51,375 nt of DNA, taken from Solirubrobacterales bacterium (GTDB lineage: Bacteria; Actinomycetota; Thermoleophilia; Solirubrobacterales; 70-9). Below, piece after piece: positions 8,353 through 16,994 of the stretch. Both the position numbers and the translations under genes were made by a program. The stretch is from positions 1 to 51,375 of the forward strand of contig JAUQWL010000091.1 in assembly GCA_030835185.1 (NCBI GenBank). Direction: 5' to 3'. The first letter of the stretch is position 1. Every line of letters starts with the position of its first letter. The notes beneath the pieces were generated by a model that worked only from the letters and a program-made list of their open reading frames with translations, was not told where the DNA came from and ran no database searches.

Positions 8353-9459
8353 ATGTCCCAGGTAGGAATCCAGAATTTGCTGGAGGCCGGAGTTCATTTC
8401 GGCCACCAGACCAGTCGTTGGAACCCGAACATGCGGCGCTACATCGCCGGCGAGATCGACGGGATCCACATCATCGACCTGCTGCAGACGGAGGAAATGC
8501 TCGAGCTGTCCCGGCGATTCGTCGGCGAGATGACCAGCGGCGGCGGCAAGGTGCTCTTCGTAGGCACCAAGAAGCAGGCATCGGGAGTCATCGAGGACTG
8601 GGCCGGACGCTCCGGCATGCCGTACGTGACCCGGCGCTGGCTGCCCGGGCTGCTGACCAACTTCAACATCGCCTCGGCCCGCATCAAGCGGCTCCACGAG
8701 CTGACCGAGCTGACCGAGTCTGGGCAGATCGAGTTGCTGCCGACCAAAGAGCGGATGAACATGCAGGCCGAACTGGCCAAGCTCGAGTTCGCCCTCGGAG
8801 GCGTTCGTGACATGGACCGCGTCCCCGACGCGGTCTTCATCATCGACCTCAAGGCCGAGGAGATCGCCCTGCGCGAGGCTACCCGCCTGAGGCTGCCGGT
8901 CATCGCACTGGTCGACAGCAACTGCGACCCGGGCAACATCGACTTCGTGATCCCCGGCAACGACGACGCGATTCGTTCGTGCGAACTGGTCATTTCCACC
9001 GTTGGCGAGGCGATCGAACAGGGAGCCGGAGCCTGGGCGGTGATCGAAGAGAAGCGACGGGTCGAAGAAGAAGCTCGCCGTAAGAAGGAAGAGGAAGAGA
9101 AGCGCAAGCGCGAAGAGGAGGAGCGCGTCCGTCGCGAGGCGATCGAGAAGGAGCAGGCGGAGGAGAAAGCCAAAGCCCGAGCCGAGGAACGTGCCAAGGC
9201 GGAAGCCGAAGCGGCAAAACCGGCCGAGAAGCCACATCCCCAGGCCGTCAAACCGGACCATCCGCAGGCGGTCAAACCGGACCATCCGCAGGCGGTGGTC
9301 CCGGATCATCCCCAGGCCGTACCGGCCGATCCCGAACCCGCCGGCGAGCCAACCGTCGAGAAGGCGACTGAAGCCCCCGCAGAAAAGGGCGGCGAGAGCA
9401 CTCCGGACGAGGCCAAAGCCGAACCTGATGCTGAAAGTACCGAGGAGGAAAGCAAGTGA
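8353..9459 (+). CDS. rpsB: 30S ribosomal protein S2 with long repetitive C-terminal extension
   Basis: 368 residues. The N-terminal ~225 residues are a normal S2 (LLEAGVHFGHQTSRWNPNMRRYI, KVLFVGTKKQAS, TRRWLPGLLTNF, PDAVFIIDL, DSNCDPGNIDFVIPGNDDAIRS). After this comes a highly charged segment (residues ~230-293, K/E/R/A-rich, likely coiled coil or single alpha helix), then four tandem 8-residue units of the HPQAVKPD type and an acidic P/E/A tail. S2 joins the small ribosomal subunit late, near S1-binding and mRNA exit. AAGGAG lies 4 nt before the ATG. The stop overlaps the tsf GTG. Confidence 0.97.
   Translation: MSQVGIQNLLEAGVHFGHQTSRWNPNMRRYIAGEIDGIHIIDLLQTEEMLELSRRFVGEMTSGGGKVLFVGTKKQASGVIEDWAGRSGMPYVTRRWLPGLLTNFNIASARIKRLHELTELTESGQIELLPTKERMNMQAELAKLEFALGGVRDMDRVPDAVFIIDLKAEEIALREATRLRLPVIALVDSNCDPGNIDFVIPGNDDAIRSCELVISTVGEAIEQGAGAWAVIEEKRRVEEEARRKKEEEEKRKREEEERVRREAIEKEQAEEKAKARAEERAKAEAEAAKPAEKPHPQAVKPDHPQAVKPDHPQAVVPDHPQAVPADPEPAGEPTVEKATEAPAEKGGESTPDEAKAEPDAESTEEESK
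9235..9330 (+). repeat. Four 24-bp tandem repeats in the rpsB tail
   Basis: The 24-bp unit starting at 9235, 9259, 9283 and 9307 encodes HPQAVKPD, HPQAVKPD, HPQAVVPD and HPQAVPAD (residues ~295-326 of S2). The middle units are nearly identical at DNA level, which points to recent duplication by slippage or recombination. Confidence 0.92.
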
Positions 9460-10064
9460 GCAAGTCCGTTACAGCAGCCGACGTAAAGGCTCTGCGCCAA
9501 CAGAGCGGCGCCGGCATGATGGACAGCAAGGCGGCCCTCACCGAAGCCGATGGCGACATGGAGCGTGCCCTCGAGCTGCTTCGGGTCAAGGGTCAGGCCT
9601 CTGCCGCCAAGCGCTCGGACCGCGGCACCTCCGAAGGAGTAGTGGCCGCATACATCCATGCCAACAAGAAGGTCGGCGCGATGGTGGAAGTCCAGTGTGA
9701 AACCGACTTCGTCGCCCGCAACGACGACTTCGCCGCGTTCGCCTACGAGGTCGCGATGCACGCGGCGGCCGCCTCTCCGATCCACATCTCCGGGAACGAC
9801 ATCTCCGAGGATGAGGTCGCTGCCGAACGGCGGATCTTCGAGGAGAAGGCCCGCGAAGAAGGCAAGCCCGACGATGTCATCGAGCGCATCGTCGATGGTC
9901 AGATCGCGAAGTGGAAAAAGGACATCGTCCTGCTCGAGCAGGAGCACGTCAATACCGAGAAGCACGACTCGCAGACGATCGAGCAGATGCGTGAGGCCAT
10001 CGCGGCGAAGATGGGCGAGAACGTGGTCATCGCAAAGTGTTCGGTCTTCCGGATCGGCGAGTAG
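9456..10064 (+). CDS. tsf: Elongation factor Ts
   Basis: 202 residues. It starts with the UBA-like EF-Ts N-terminal domain (VKALRQQSGAGMMDSKAALTEADGDMERALELLR) and the signature VGAMVEVQCETDFVARNDDF. It recycles EF-Tu from GDP to GTP form. It is the short single-core type (~200 residues, as in Thermus) rather than the ~270-280 residues common in Actinobacteria and E. coli. GTG start overlaps the rpsB stop, so expression is coupled to S2. Confidence 0.97.
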   Translation: MSKSVTAADVKALRQQSGAGMMDSKAALTEADGDMERALELLRVKGQASAAKRSDRGTSEGVVAAYIHANKKVGAMVEVQCETDFVARNDDFAAFAYEVAMHAAAASPIHISGNDISEDEVAAERRIFEEKAREEGKPDDVIERIVDGQIAKWKKDIVLLEQEHVNTEKHDSQTIEQMREAIAAKMGENVVIAKCSVFRIGE

Positions 10065-10096
10065 GCGAGACGGCGAGCTGACGGACCAGGAGCCGG

Positions 10097-10858
10097 ATGA
10101 GCAAACCTGAGCCGCGTTTCAAGAGGGTCCTGCTGAAGCTTTCGGGCGAAGCCCTGATGGGGGATCTCGACTTCGGCACCGATCCGGCACAGGTCGAGCG
10201 CATCGCCCGCCAGATCGCCGTTGTGCGCGGGCGCGGGGTGGAGGTCGCCATCGTCGTCGGCGCCGGCAACATCTACCGGGGAATCGACGGTGCCGCCCAG
10301 GGAATGGACCGCGCCACCGGGGATTACATGGGGATGATGGCGACCGTGCTGAACGCATTGACCCTTCAGGACGCCTTCGAAAAGCACGGTCAGTTCACCC
10401 GGGTCATGTCGGCAATCGACGTGCGCGAGGTCGCCGAGCCGTACATCCGTCGCCGCGCCATGCGACACCTCGAGAAGGGCCGTGTCGTGATCTTCGCGGC
10501 CGGTACCGGCAATCCGTTCTTCACGACCGACACCGCCGCCGCACTGCGCTCCCTGGAGATTCACGCGGAGACGATCCTGATGGCCAAGAACGGGGTGGAA
10601 GGCGTCTACAACGCCGATCCGTCGGTCGACCCGAACGCCCGGTTCATTCCCGAGATCAGTCACCTGGAAGCGATCGAACAGGGCCTCAGGGTGATGGATT
10701 CGACCGCGCTCAGCCTCTGCATGGACAACGACCTGCCCATTCACGTCTTCAACATGGCGGACGAGCGAAATATAGATAGGATCATCTCCGGCGAGAGGGT
10801 CGGCACGCTGGTCAGCTCAGCGGCACCTGATCCCGTACCGTCGGCCACCGAATCATGA
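10097..10858 (+). CDS. pyrH: UMP kinase
   Basis: 253 residues of the amino-acid-kinase fold: [14 protein letters not shown] phosphate loop at residues ~9-22, [38 protein letters not shown] and [12 protein letters not shown]. Converts UMP to UDP for pyrimidine nucleotide supply; bacterial enzymes are allosterically controlled by UTP and GTP. A purine-rich GGAGCCGG precedes the ATG. The stop overlaps frr by 4 nt. Confidence 0.97.
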   Translation: MSKPEPRFKRVLLKLSGEALMGDLDFGTDPAQVERIARQIAVVRGRGVEVAIVVGAGNIYRGIDGAAQGMDRATGDYMGMMATVLNALTLQDAFEKHGQFTRVMSAIDVREVAEPYIRRRAMRHLEKGRVVIFAAGTGNPFFTTDTAAALRSLEIHAETILMAKNGVEGVYNADPSVDPNARFIPEISHLEAIEQGLRVMDSTALSLCMDNDLPIHVFNMADERNIDRIISGERVGTLVSSAAPDPVPSATES

Positions 10859-11412
10859 TTGACGACCTTCTCTCAGACGCCAAAGACCGGATGGACAAGT
10901 CCGTCGCCTCGACCCGGGGCGAATTCGCCACCGTCCGGACGGGCCGGGCTACTCCACACCTGCTCGATCGCATAATCGTCGATTACTACGGAGCTCAGAC
11001 CCCGTTGACACAGATGGCGAACATCGCCGCCACGGAAGCCCGGATGCTGACCGTCACGCCATACGACAAGACGGCGATCGGCACCATCGAGAAGGCGATC
11101 ATCGAGTCGGATGTCGGTTTGACGCCCTCCAACGACGGCAGCGTGATCCGGCTCAACATCCCCGACCTGACCGAAGAACGTCGCCGGGAGATGGTCAAGG
11201 TGGTCAACGGCGTAGCCGAGGACGGACGCATCGCCGTGAGAAACGTACGCCGTGACGTCATGACGGACCTGCGGGAGCTGAAAAAGGAAGGCGAAGCCGG
11301 TGCCGACGACGAGCACAGGGCCGAAGCGGCACTCCAGAAGCTGACCGACGAATCCATCGGAGAGATTGATTCCCTGCTGAAGGGCAAGGAAGAGGAAATC
11401 CTCGAGGTGTGA
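10855..11412 (+). CDS. frr: Ribosome recycling factor
   Basis: 185 residues, the standard RRF length. It contains [53 protein letters not shown] and [18 protein letters not shown] in the expected order. With EF-G it splits post-termination ribosomes. ATGA overlap with pyrH and overlap with uppS downstream show continuous translation along the operon. Confidence 0.97.
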   Translation: MIDDLLSDAKDRMDKSVASTRGEFATVRTGRATPHLLDRIIVDYYGAQTPLTQMANIAATEARMLTVTPYDKTAIGTIEKAIIESDVGLTPSNDGSVIRLNIPDLTEERRREMVKVVNGVAEDGRIAVRNVRRDVMTDLRELKKEGEAGADDEHRAEAALQKLTDESIGEIDSLLKGKEEEILEV

Positions 11413-12080
11413 GCACCCCTCGGTACGTTGCCATCATCACCGACGGAAACGGCCGCTGGGCGACAGAGCGCGGCCTGCCGGTACAGGAAGGGCACCGGGC
11501 CGGCGCCGACGTCGTCAAAGCCCGCCTCAGAGATGCCGCCGAGTTCGGCATCAGGGAGCTGACCGTCTTTTCCTTCTCGACTGAGAACTGGTCCCGTTCG
11601 CCCGAAGAAGTGAGCGGCCTCATGCAGATGTTCTCGGAGCGAATCGAGCGGGAGACACCGGAACTCCACGAAGAGGGCGTCAGGATGCGTTTCATCGGCC
11701 GCCGGGAGGGCATACCCGACGGTCTGGGGGTGCAGATGGACGAAGCCGAGGAAGTGACCGCGGCGAACGAGCGGATCACGCTCTTCATCGCCTTCAACTA
11801 CGGTGGTCGCGCAGAGATCATGGACGCCGCCTCCAGGTTCACCGGTGGTGACGAAGAGGATTTTCGCCGGCTTCTGTACGCGCCGGAGATGCACGACCCG
11901 GAACTGTTGATCCGGACCAGCGGCGAACAACGCATCTCCAACTACCTCCTCTGGCAATGCGCCTACTCGGAGTTCGTATTCAGGGATGAGTTGTGGCCCG
12001 ACTTCGACCGGGAGGCATTTGCCGACTCACTGGCCGAGTACGGCCGTCGCGAGCGCCGCTTCGGTTCACGGAGTGCCTGA
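11409..12080 (+). CDS. uppS: Isoprenyl transferase (undecaprenyl diphosphate synthase family)
   Basis: 223 residues, somewhat short for the family. It has ITDGNGRWATERGLP with the catalytic Asp (Thr replaces the usual Met before DGNGRWA), GHRAGADVV, FSFSTENWSRSPEEV, FNYGGRAEI, LLIRTSGEQRISNYLLWQCAYSEF and WPDF. Builds cis-polyprenyl diphosphate, the lipid carrier for cell-wall synthesis. GTG start overlaps frr; the stop shares one base with the cdsA ATG. Product chain length cannot be read from sequence. Confidence 0.93.
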   Translation: MSTPRYVAIITDGNGRWATERGLPVQEGHRAGADVVKARLRDAAEFGIRELTVFSFSTENWSRSPEEVSGLMQMFSERIERETPELHEEGVRMRFIGRREGIPDGLGVQMDEAEEVTAANERITLFIAFNYGGRAEIMDAASRFTGGDEEDFRRLLYAPEMHDPELLIRTSGEQRISNYLLWQCAYSEFVFRDELWPDFDREAFADSLAEYGRRERRFGSRSA

Positions 12081-12874
12081 TGGGCGAGACCGTGAAGCGG
12101 GTCCTCGTCGCCCTGCCGCTTATCGCCCTGGCGATCGCGATCGTGATCGCGGGCGGACCGTGGTTCGCGGGTGTGGTCACGATCCTCGGAATCATCGGCC
12201 TGCGGGAGTTCTTCGCCATGGCGGACGGCTATGCGCCGCTCCGGACGGCTGCGTACATCGGCCTTCCCGCCATGGTTGCGGCCGCCTGGCTGGGCACCTC
12301 GTTCAACGTCCTGATGTTCCTGGCGGTGCCGTTCCTGCTGGTCTTCATCGCTGCGATCCGGCGACCCGGCGTCGAAGGCGTGACCCGCTCGATGGCGATC
12401 ACGATCTTCGGACTGTTCTGGATCGGCATCCCGCTGGTCCATGCGGTACTCCTGCGTGAGCTTCCGGATCACGGTGCGGCCCTGGTGACCGACGTCCTGA
12501 TTGGAACCTTTGTCGCCGATACGGGCGCCTATGCGGTCGGCCGCATGTTTGGCTCGCACAAGCTCGCCCCGCGGCTCTCGCCGAACAAGACCGTCGAAGG
12601 CCTGATCGGCGGGATCCTGATCGGGACACTCGGTGTCTGGTGCGCCGGGCTGTACCAGGACTGGCTCTCCGGACCCGATGCCCTGATCCTCGGTGTCGCC
12701 GTCGCAACGCTCGCTGTGGTGGGAGATCTCTTCGTGTCGTTGATGAAGCGCGATCTCGGGACAAAGGACACCAGTAATCTGTTCGGACCGCACGGTGGTC
12801 TGCTCGACCGCCTCGACGCGGTTCTGTTCACCGTGGTGATCGGCTACTACGTTTCGATCGCCCTCGTTTACTGA
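12080..12874 (+). CDS. cdsA: Phosphatidate cytidylyltransferase
   Basis: 264 residues with six to eight hydrophobic segments. The family signature is at the C-terminus: KRDLGTKDTSNLFGPHGGLLDRLDAVLF, preceded by LSPNKTVEGLIGG. Makes CDP-diacylglycerol from phosphatidate and CTP in the membrane, the precursor used by the CDP-alcohol transferase at 24517-25170. The track start at 11993 is inside uppS; ATG 12080 overlaps the uppS TGA and gives a normal hydrophobic N-terminus. Confidence 0.95.
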   Translation: MGETVKRVLVALPLIALAIAIVIAGGPWFAGVVTILGIIGLREFFAMADGYAPLRTAAYIGLPAMVAAAWLGTSFNVLMFLAVPFLLVFIAAIRRPGVEGVTRSMAITIFGLFWIGIPLVHAVLLRELPDHGAALVTDVLIGTFVADTGAYAVGRMFGSHKLAPRLSPNKTVEGLIGGILIGTLGVWCAGLYQDWLSGPDALILGVAVATLAVVGDLFVSLMKRDLGTKDTSNLFGPHGGLLDRLDAVLFTVVIGYYVSIALVY

Positions 12875-12908
12875 TCCGGTCTTCCGGACCTGAGCCCCAA
12901 GCCCCCTG

Positions 12909-14054
12909 ATGAAGAAAATCGCGATACTCGGATCGACCGGATCCATCGGCCGTCAGGCGATGGAGATCGCGGCCTCGCGCGATGATCTCGAGGTAGTCGG
13001 GCTGTCGGTTGATTCGAACTGGCGCGAAGCCCTGACTCAGGCACGGGAATCGCGTGCCCGGTTCGTGGCGGTCGCCGATGCCGGAGCGGCCACGGAGGCC
13101 CGTAACTCGTTCGACGGAACGGTTCTGGAAGGCGAGGCGGGGGCAAGAACGCTGATCGCGGCCTGTGAGCCTGACATCGTGCTGAACGGCATCGTCGGTG
13201 CGGCTGGGCTGGGACCGACCATCGCGACGCTCAACGCCGGCATCGATCTGGCTCTGGCCAACAAGGAAAGCCTGGTGATCGGCGGCGAGCTGGTGACCGA
13301 ACTGGCTCGTGGTACCGGCAGCAGGATCCTGCCGGTCGACTCGGAGCACTCGGCGATCTTCCAGCTGCTCGCCGGAGAGTCCCGCGACGCGGTCGAGCGC
13401 ATTGTGCTGACCGCTTCGGGCGGACCCTTTCGCGGTCGCACCGACCTCAGCTCGGTGACCGTGGAAGAGGCCCTCGATCATCCGACATGGAGAATGGGCG
13501 GCCGGATAACGATCGATTCCGCCACCCTGATGAACAAGGGCTTCGAAATGATCGAAGCCCACCATCTCTTCGACGCTGCCTACGAAAAGATCGAGATCGT
13601 GGTCCACCCGCAGTCGATAGTCCACTCGCTCGTGGATCTTGTCGACGGAGCCACGCTGGCCCATCTCGGCCAGCCGGATATGCGGGTACCGATCGCCTTC
13701 GCCCTGGCCTGGCCCGAGCGAATCGGGACACCCGTGGAACGGCTCGACCTCGCCTCGATCGGCAACCTCGATTTCGAGGCACCCGACCCCGAGACCTTTC
13801 GCTGTCTGGAGCTCGCCCGTCAGGCCGGTCTGGCCGGCGGAATCTCGCCATGCGTACTCAATGCCTCGGATGAAGTCGCGGTCCGGGCCTTCCTCGACAG
13901 ACGGATCGGCTTCACCGATATCGCCGCGGTGATCGAGCGTGTGCTCGACGACGTCGGCACCGGTCCCGTACGTGACTTCCGTGAACTGTTCGCGATCGAC
14001 GAGGCTGCCCGCGAGCGCACCGAAGAGCTGGTCGGGGGGTTGAAGCAGGGATGA
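12909..14054 (+). CDS. dxr: 1-deoxy-D-xylulose 5-phosphate reductoisomerase
   Basis: 381 residues. NADPH loop ILGSTGSIGRQAMEI at residue ~5, ALANKESLVIGG, the metal-site block LPVDSEHSAIFQLL, LTASGGPFRG, and HPTWRMGGRITIDSATLMNKGFEMIEA. It is the committed step of the MEP isoprenoid pathway, making 2-C-methyl-D-erythritol 4-phosphate. With ispG 4 kb downstream and uppS upstream it shows that isoprenoids come from the MEP route here. The stop overlaps the rseP ATG. No ribosome site is evident in the 34-nt gap after cdsA. Confidence 0.97.
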   Translation: MKKIAILGSTGSIGRQAMEIAASRDDLEVVGLSVDSNWREALTQARESRARFVAVADAGAATEARNSFDGTVLEGEAGARTLIAACEPDIVLNGIVGAAGLGPTIATLNAGIDLALANKESLVIGGELVTELARGTGSRILPVDSEHSAIFQLLAGESRDAVERIVLTASGGPFRGRTDLSSVTVEEALDHPTWRMGGRITIDSATLMNKGFEMIEAHHLFDAAYEKIEIVVHPQSIVHSLVDLVDGATLAHLGQPDMRVPIAFALAWPERIGTPVERLDLASIGNLDFEAPDPETFRCLELARQAGLAGGISPCVLNASDEVAVRAFLDRRIGFTDIAAVIERVLDDVGTGPVRDFRELFAIDEAARERTEELVGGLKQG

Positions 14055-15118
14055 GCTTTCTTCTCGCCTTCCTCGCCTTCGTCCTGCTGATCGTGCTCCA
14101 CGAGCTCGGTCACTTCGTTGCCGCCAAAGCGACCGGCATGCGGGTAGAGCGCTTTTTCCTGTTCTTTCCGCCGAAGCTGTTCTCGATCAGGCGCGGCGAG
14201 ACTGAGTACGGGGTGGGAGCCGTACCCCTCGGGGGCTTCGTGAAGATCACCGGCATGAACCCGGACGAAGAGCTTCCGCCGGAGGTCGCCTCCCGCGGCT
14301 ACTACCACCAGCCGGTCTGGAAGCGGATCGTGGTGATTGGAGCCGGACCGGCCGTCAACATCGCGATCGCGTTCGTGATCCTGTTCTTCCTCGCATTCGG
14401 GATACAGGAGTCGAGCGAGACCATCGACGAAGTCGCGGCGGGATCGCCGGCCGCGAGCAAGCTCGTCGCCGGTGACCGCATCCTTTCGGTCGACGGAGTG
14501 ACCGGGGACCAGACAGCGATCGCAGACCAGATCAACTCTCATTCATGCGCCGGCGAGCCGATCGACGGCTGCACCGCCGAAACCGCTGCGACCGTCGTCA
14601 TAGACCGCGGCGGTGCCGAGAGGACCATCGAGATCCGACCACGGTTCGATGCCGAAACCGACCGCAACCGGCTCGGCTTCGTGTTCGGCTCCGAACCGCT
14701 GAATCCGGGGCCGGCTGAGGCCGCCGGGATCGCCGTCGACTTCATGTGGCTGGTTACCTCGCGGACCGTCTCGACCCTTTCGAAGATCTACCAGTCGGAA
14801 AAGCGCGAGGAACTGTCCGGAGTCGCCGGCAGCTACGAGGTGACCCGCCAGGCAATAGACGTCGGCGCCCGCCAGGCACTCACTCTGGTCGCACTGATCA
14901 GCCTCTCCCTCGGCGTGATCAACCTCTTCCCCTTCCTGCCACTCGACGGAGGACACATCTTCTGGAGCCTCGTTGAGAAATTCCGGGGCAGACCCGTCCC
15001 GTTCGCGGTCATGGAAAGAGCCGGCGTCATCGGATTCGCGCTGGTTATCGGTCTCTTCCTGATCGGGCTGAGCAACGACATCGGCCGCCTGACGGGCGAA
15101 GGATTCAATCTCCGCTAG
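14051..15118 (+). CDS. rseP: RIP metalloprotease RseP/Rip1 (site-2 protease)
   Basis: 355 residues. Zinc motif HELGH at residues 17-21 in the first membrane helix, then the GAVPLGGFVKITGM hairpin, a PDZ domain (~115-190) and the second metal site NLFPFLPLDGGH (~300) in the next to last helices. M50B proteases cut membrane anti-sigma factors and signal-peptide remnants; the mycobacterial homologue Rip1 (Rv2869c) also lies next to dxr and ispG, as here. Possible substrates include the HTH-TM-RskA protein at 28627-29670 (inference). Confidence 0.96.
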   Translation: MSFLLAFLAFVLLIVLHELGHFVAAKATGMRVERFFLFFPPKLFSIRRGETEYGVGAVPLGGFVKITGMNPDEELPPEVASRGYYHQPVWKRIVVIGAGPAVNIAIAFVILFFLAFGIQESSETIDEVAAGSPAASKLVAGDRILSVDGVTGDQTAIADQINSHSCAGEPIDGCTAETAATVVIDRGGAERTIEIRPRFDAETDRNRLGFVFGSEPLNPGPAEAAGIAVDFMWLVTSRTVSTLSKIYQSEKREELSGVAGSYEVTRQAIDVGARQALTLVALISLSLGVINLFPFLPLDGGHIFWSLVEKFRGRPVPFAVMERAGVIGFALVIGLFLIGLSNDIGRLTGEGFNLR

Positions 15119-15166
15119 ATTTCGTCTGGCAGTTACCGGTAGAGAGGGACGAATGAAGGAGGAGCT

Positions 15167-16981
15167 GTGCCGACGACTGAGGTCCTGACTGAGTTTTCCG
15201 GAGGCCCGGGCTACGAACCCGATTCGAAGAACCTTTACGAAGCATTCCTCGAGACGGTCGCCCGGCAGGGGGACGCGCCGGCGATCGTCGCCGAGGAGGA
15301 AGGCGTCAGGTACTCCTGGAGCGAACTGGCGGAGCGGGTCAAGGCGATCGCCGGCGGGCTGAACTCGATCGGCCTGAGGCGCGGCGACACCGTCAGCTTG
15401 CTGATGGACAACCGTTCGGACTTCATCCCGACCGATCTCGCAGCAGTCTCGCTCGGGGCGGTGCCCTTCTCGATTTATCAGACCTCTTCGCCGGAGCAGA
15501 TCGAATATGTGCTCAGGGATTCGGCAGCCAAGGCGATCGTCATCGAACCCGGCTTCCTGCCGCGCCTGCGAGAGGTCAAGGACGGCCTGCCCGACCTCGA
15601 GCACGTGATCGTGCTCGGCGGCGAGGGCGGCACGATGAGCTACGACGAACTGATCAGACTCGATCCCGGCTTCGATCCCGGACCGATCGCTTCGGGGGTT
15701 ACGCTGGAAGACCCGCTGACCCTGATCTACACCTCCGGCACCACCGGTCCGCCGAAGGGCGTGACCCTGACCCACGGCAACCTGCTGAGAATGCTGAGCT
15801 CCGTCATGCAGGGCGTGATCGACCTTCCCGATACCGACGCGCGGGTGATCTCATGGCTTCCTGCCGCCCACATCGCCGAACGCGGAGCCAATTACTACTC
15901 GGCCGTCATGAAGGGCTTCGAAATCAACATCTGCCCGGATCCCAAGCGGATTGTCGAGTATCTGCCCAAGGTCCGGCCCACCTGGTTCTTCGCTGTTCCG
16001 AGGATCTGGGAGAAGCTCAAGGCGGGACTCGAAAGCATGCTGGCCGGCCTCCCCGACGAGCAACGCGAACAGGCGCAGGGGGGTCTCGACGCCGCAATCC
16101 AGAAGATCCGGCTAGAACAGGCCGGCGAAGAGGTTCCCGAGAAGATCGCGGCCGCCGCGGCCGCCGCAGACGAAGCGCTCTTTTCGGCCCTGCGCACGAA
16201 TCTCGGCTTCGACCAGTTTGTCGCGGTCAGTGTCAGCGCCGCCCCGATCCCGGTCGAGGTGCTCGAGTTCTTCCACGCGATCGGCATACCGATCGGCGAG
16301 CTCTGGGGAATGTCGGAAACCTGCGGAGTGATCACGATCAATCCGCCCGACCGGATCCGGATCGGCACCGTCGGCCCCCCGGTGCCGGGGACGGAGGTAA
16401 AGGTCGCCGACGACGGTGAGCTGCTCTGCCGCAGCCCGTATGTGATGCCCGAATACCGCAACCAGCCCGAAAAGACAGCCGAGACGATCGTCGACGGATG
16501 GCTCCACACCGGTGACATCGGCACCATAGACGAGGACGGCTACGTGACCATTCTCGACCGCAAGAAAGAGCTCATAATCAATGCGGCCGGCAAGAACATG
16601 TCCCCGGCCAACATCGAGGCTCACGTCAAGGCGGCCTCACCGCTGGTCAATCAGTGCGTGGCAGTCGGTGACGGTCGTCCTTACAATGTCGCGCTGATCG
16701 TGCTCGACCCCGACTTCACCCCGGGCTGGGCAGCCCAGAACGGACTCGAGGGTCTCTCGCTCGAGGAACTCGCGGAAAACGAGAAGGTGATCGCGGCGAT
16801 CCAGGAAGGCATCGACAAGGCAGCAACCAAGATGGCCAGGGTGGAACAGATCAAGAAGTTCACGATCATTCCCGGCGAGTGGCTTCCGGGCGGCGACGAG
16901 CTCACGCCGACCATGAAGCTCAAACGCAAGCCGATCTCGGAGAAATACCAGGCCGAGGTCGAAGCCCTCTACGCCGACTGA
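15167..16981 (+). CDS. Long-chain acyl-CoA synthetase (AMP-forming)
   Basis: 604 residues of the ANL superfamily: P-loop-like YTSGTTGPPKGVTLTH at ~187, the WGMSETCG core motif, GWLHTGDIG with the hinge YVTILDRKKELIINAAGKNMSP, and the C-terminal catalytic lysine region MKLKRKPI. It resembles FadD15-type enzymes of actinobacteria, which activate fatty acids as CoA thioesters. GTG start with a strong AAGGAGG site. A 6-bp inverted repeat spans its stop codon and the start of the next gene. Confidence 0.92.
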   Translation: MPTTEVLTEFSGGPGYEPDSKNLYEAFLETVARQGDAPAIVAEEEGVRYSWSELAERVKAIAGGLNSIGLRRGDTVSLLMDNRSDFIPTDLAAVSLGAVPFSIYQTSSPEQIEYVLRDSAAKAIVIEPGFLPRLREVKDGLPDLEHVIVLGGEGGTMSYDELIRLDPGFDPGPIASGVTLEDPLTLIYTSGTTGPPKGVTLTHGNLLRMLSSVMQGVIDLPDTDARVISWLPAAHIAERGANYYSAVMKGFEINICPDPKRIVEYLPKVRPTWFFAVPRIWEKLKAGLESMLAGLPDEQREQAQGGLDAAIQKIRLEQAGEEVPEKIAAAAAAADEALFSALRTNLGFDQFVAVSVSAAPIPVEVLEFFHAIGIPIGELWGMSETCGVITINPPDRIRIGTVGPPVPGTEVKVADDGELLCRSPYVMPEYRNQPEKTAETIVDGWLHTGDIGTIDEDGYVTILDRKKELIINAAGKNMSPANIEAHVKAASPLVNQCVAVGDGRPYNVALIVLDPDFTPGWAAQNGLEGLSLEELAENEKVIAAIQEGIDKAATKMARVEQIKKFTIIPGEWLPGGDELTPTMKLKRKPISEKYQAEVEALYAD

Positions 16982-16994
16982 AACGAAGGTTTCA
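16979..16994 (+). repeat. Perfect 6-bp inverted repeat at a gene junction
   Basis: TGAAAC-GAAG-GTTTCA begins with the stop codon of the synthetase gene and ends directly before the GTG of the next gene. It covers the only purine-rich (GAAGG) ribosome site, so ribosomes finishing the upstream gene would open it. Suggests translational coupling. Confidence 0.6.

Noticed and set aside
9235-9330. 24-bp repeats as a CRISPR-like array
   Set aside because: The units are contiguous with no spacers and stay in the rpsB reading frame, so they are a coding tandem repeat.
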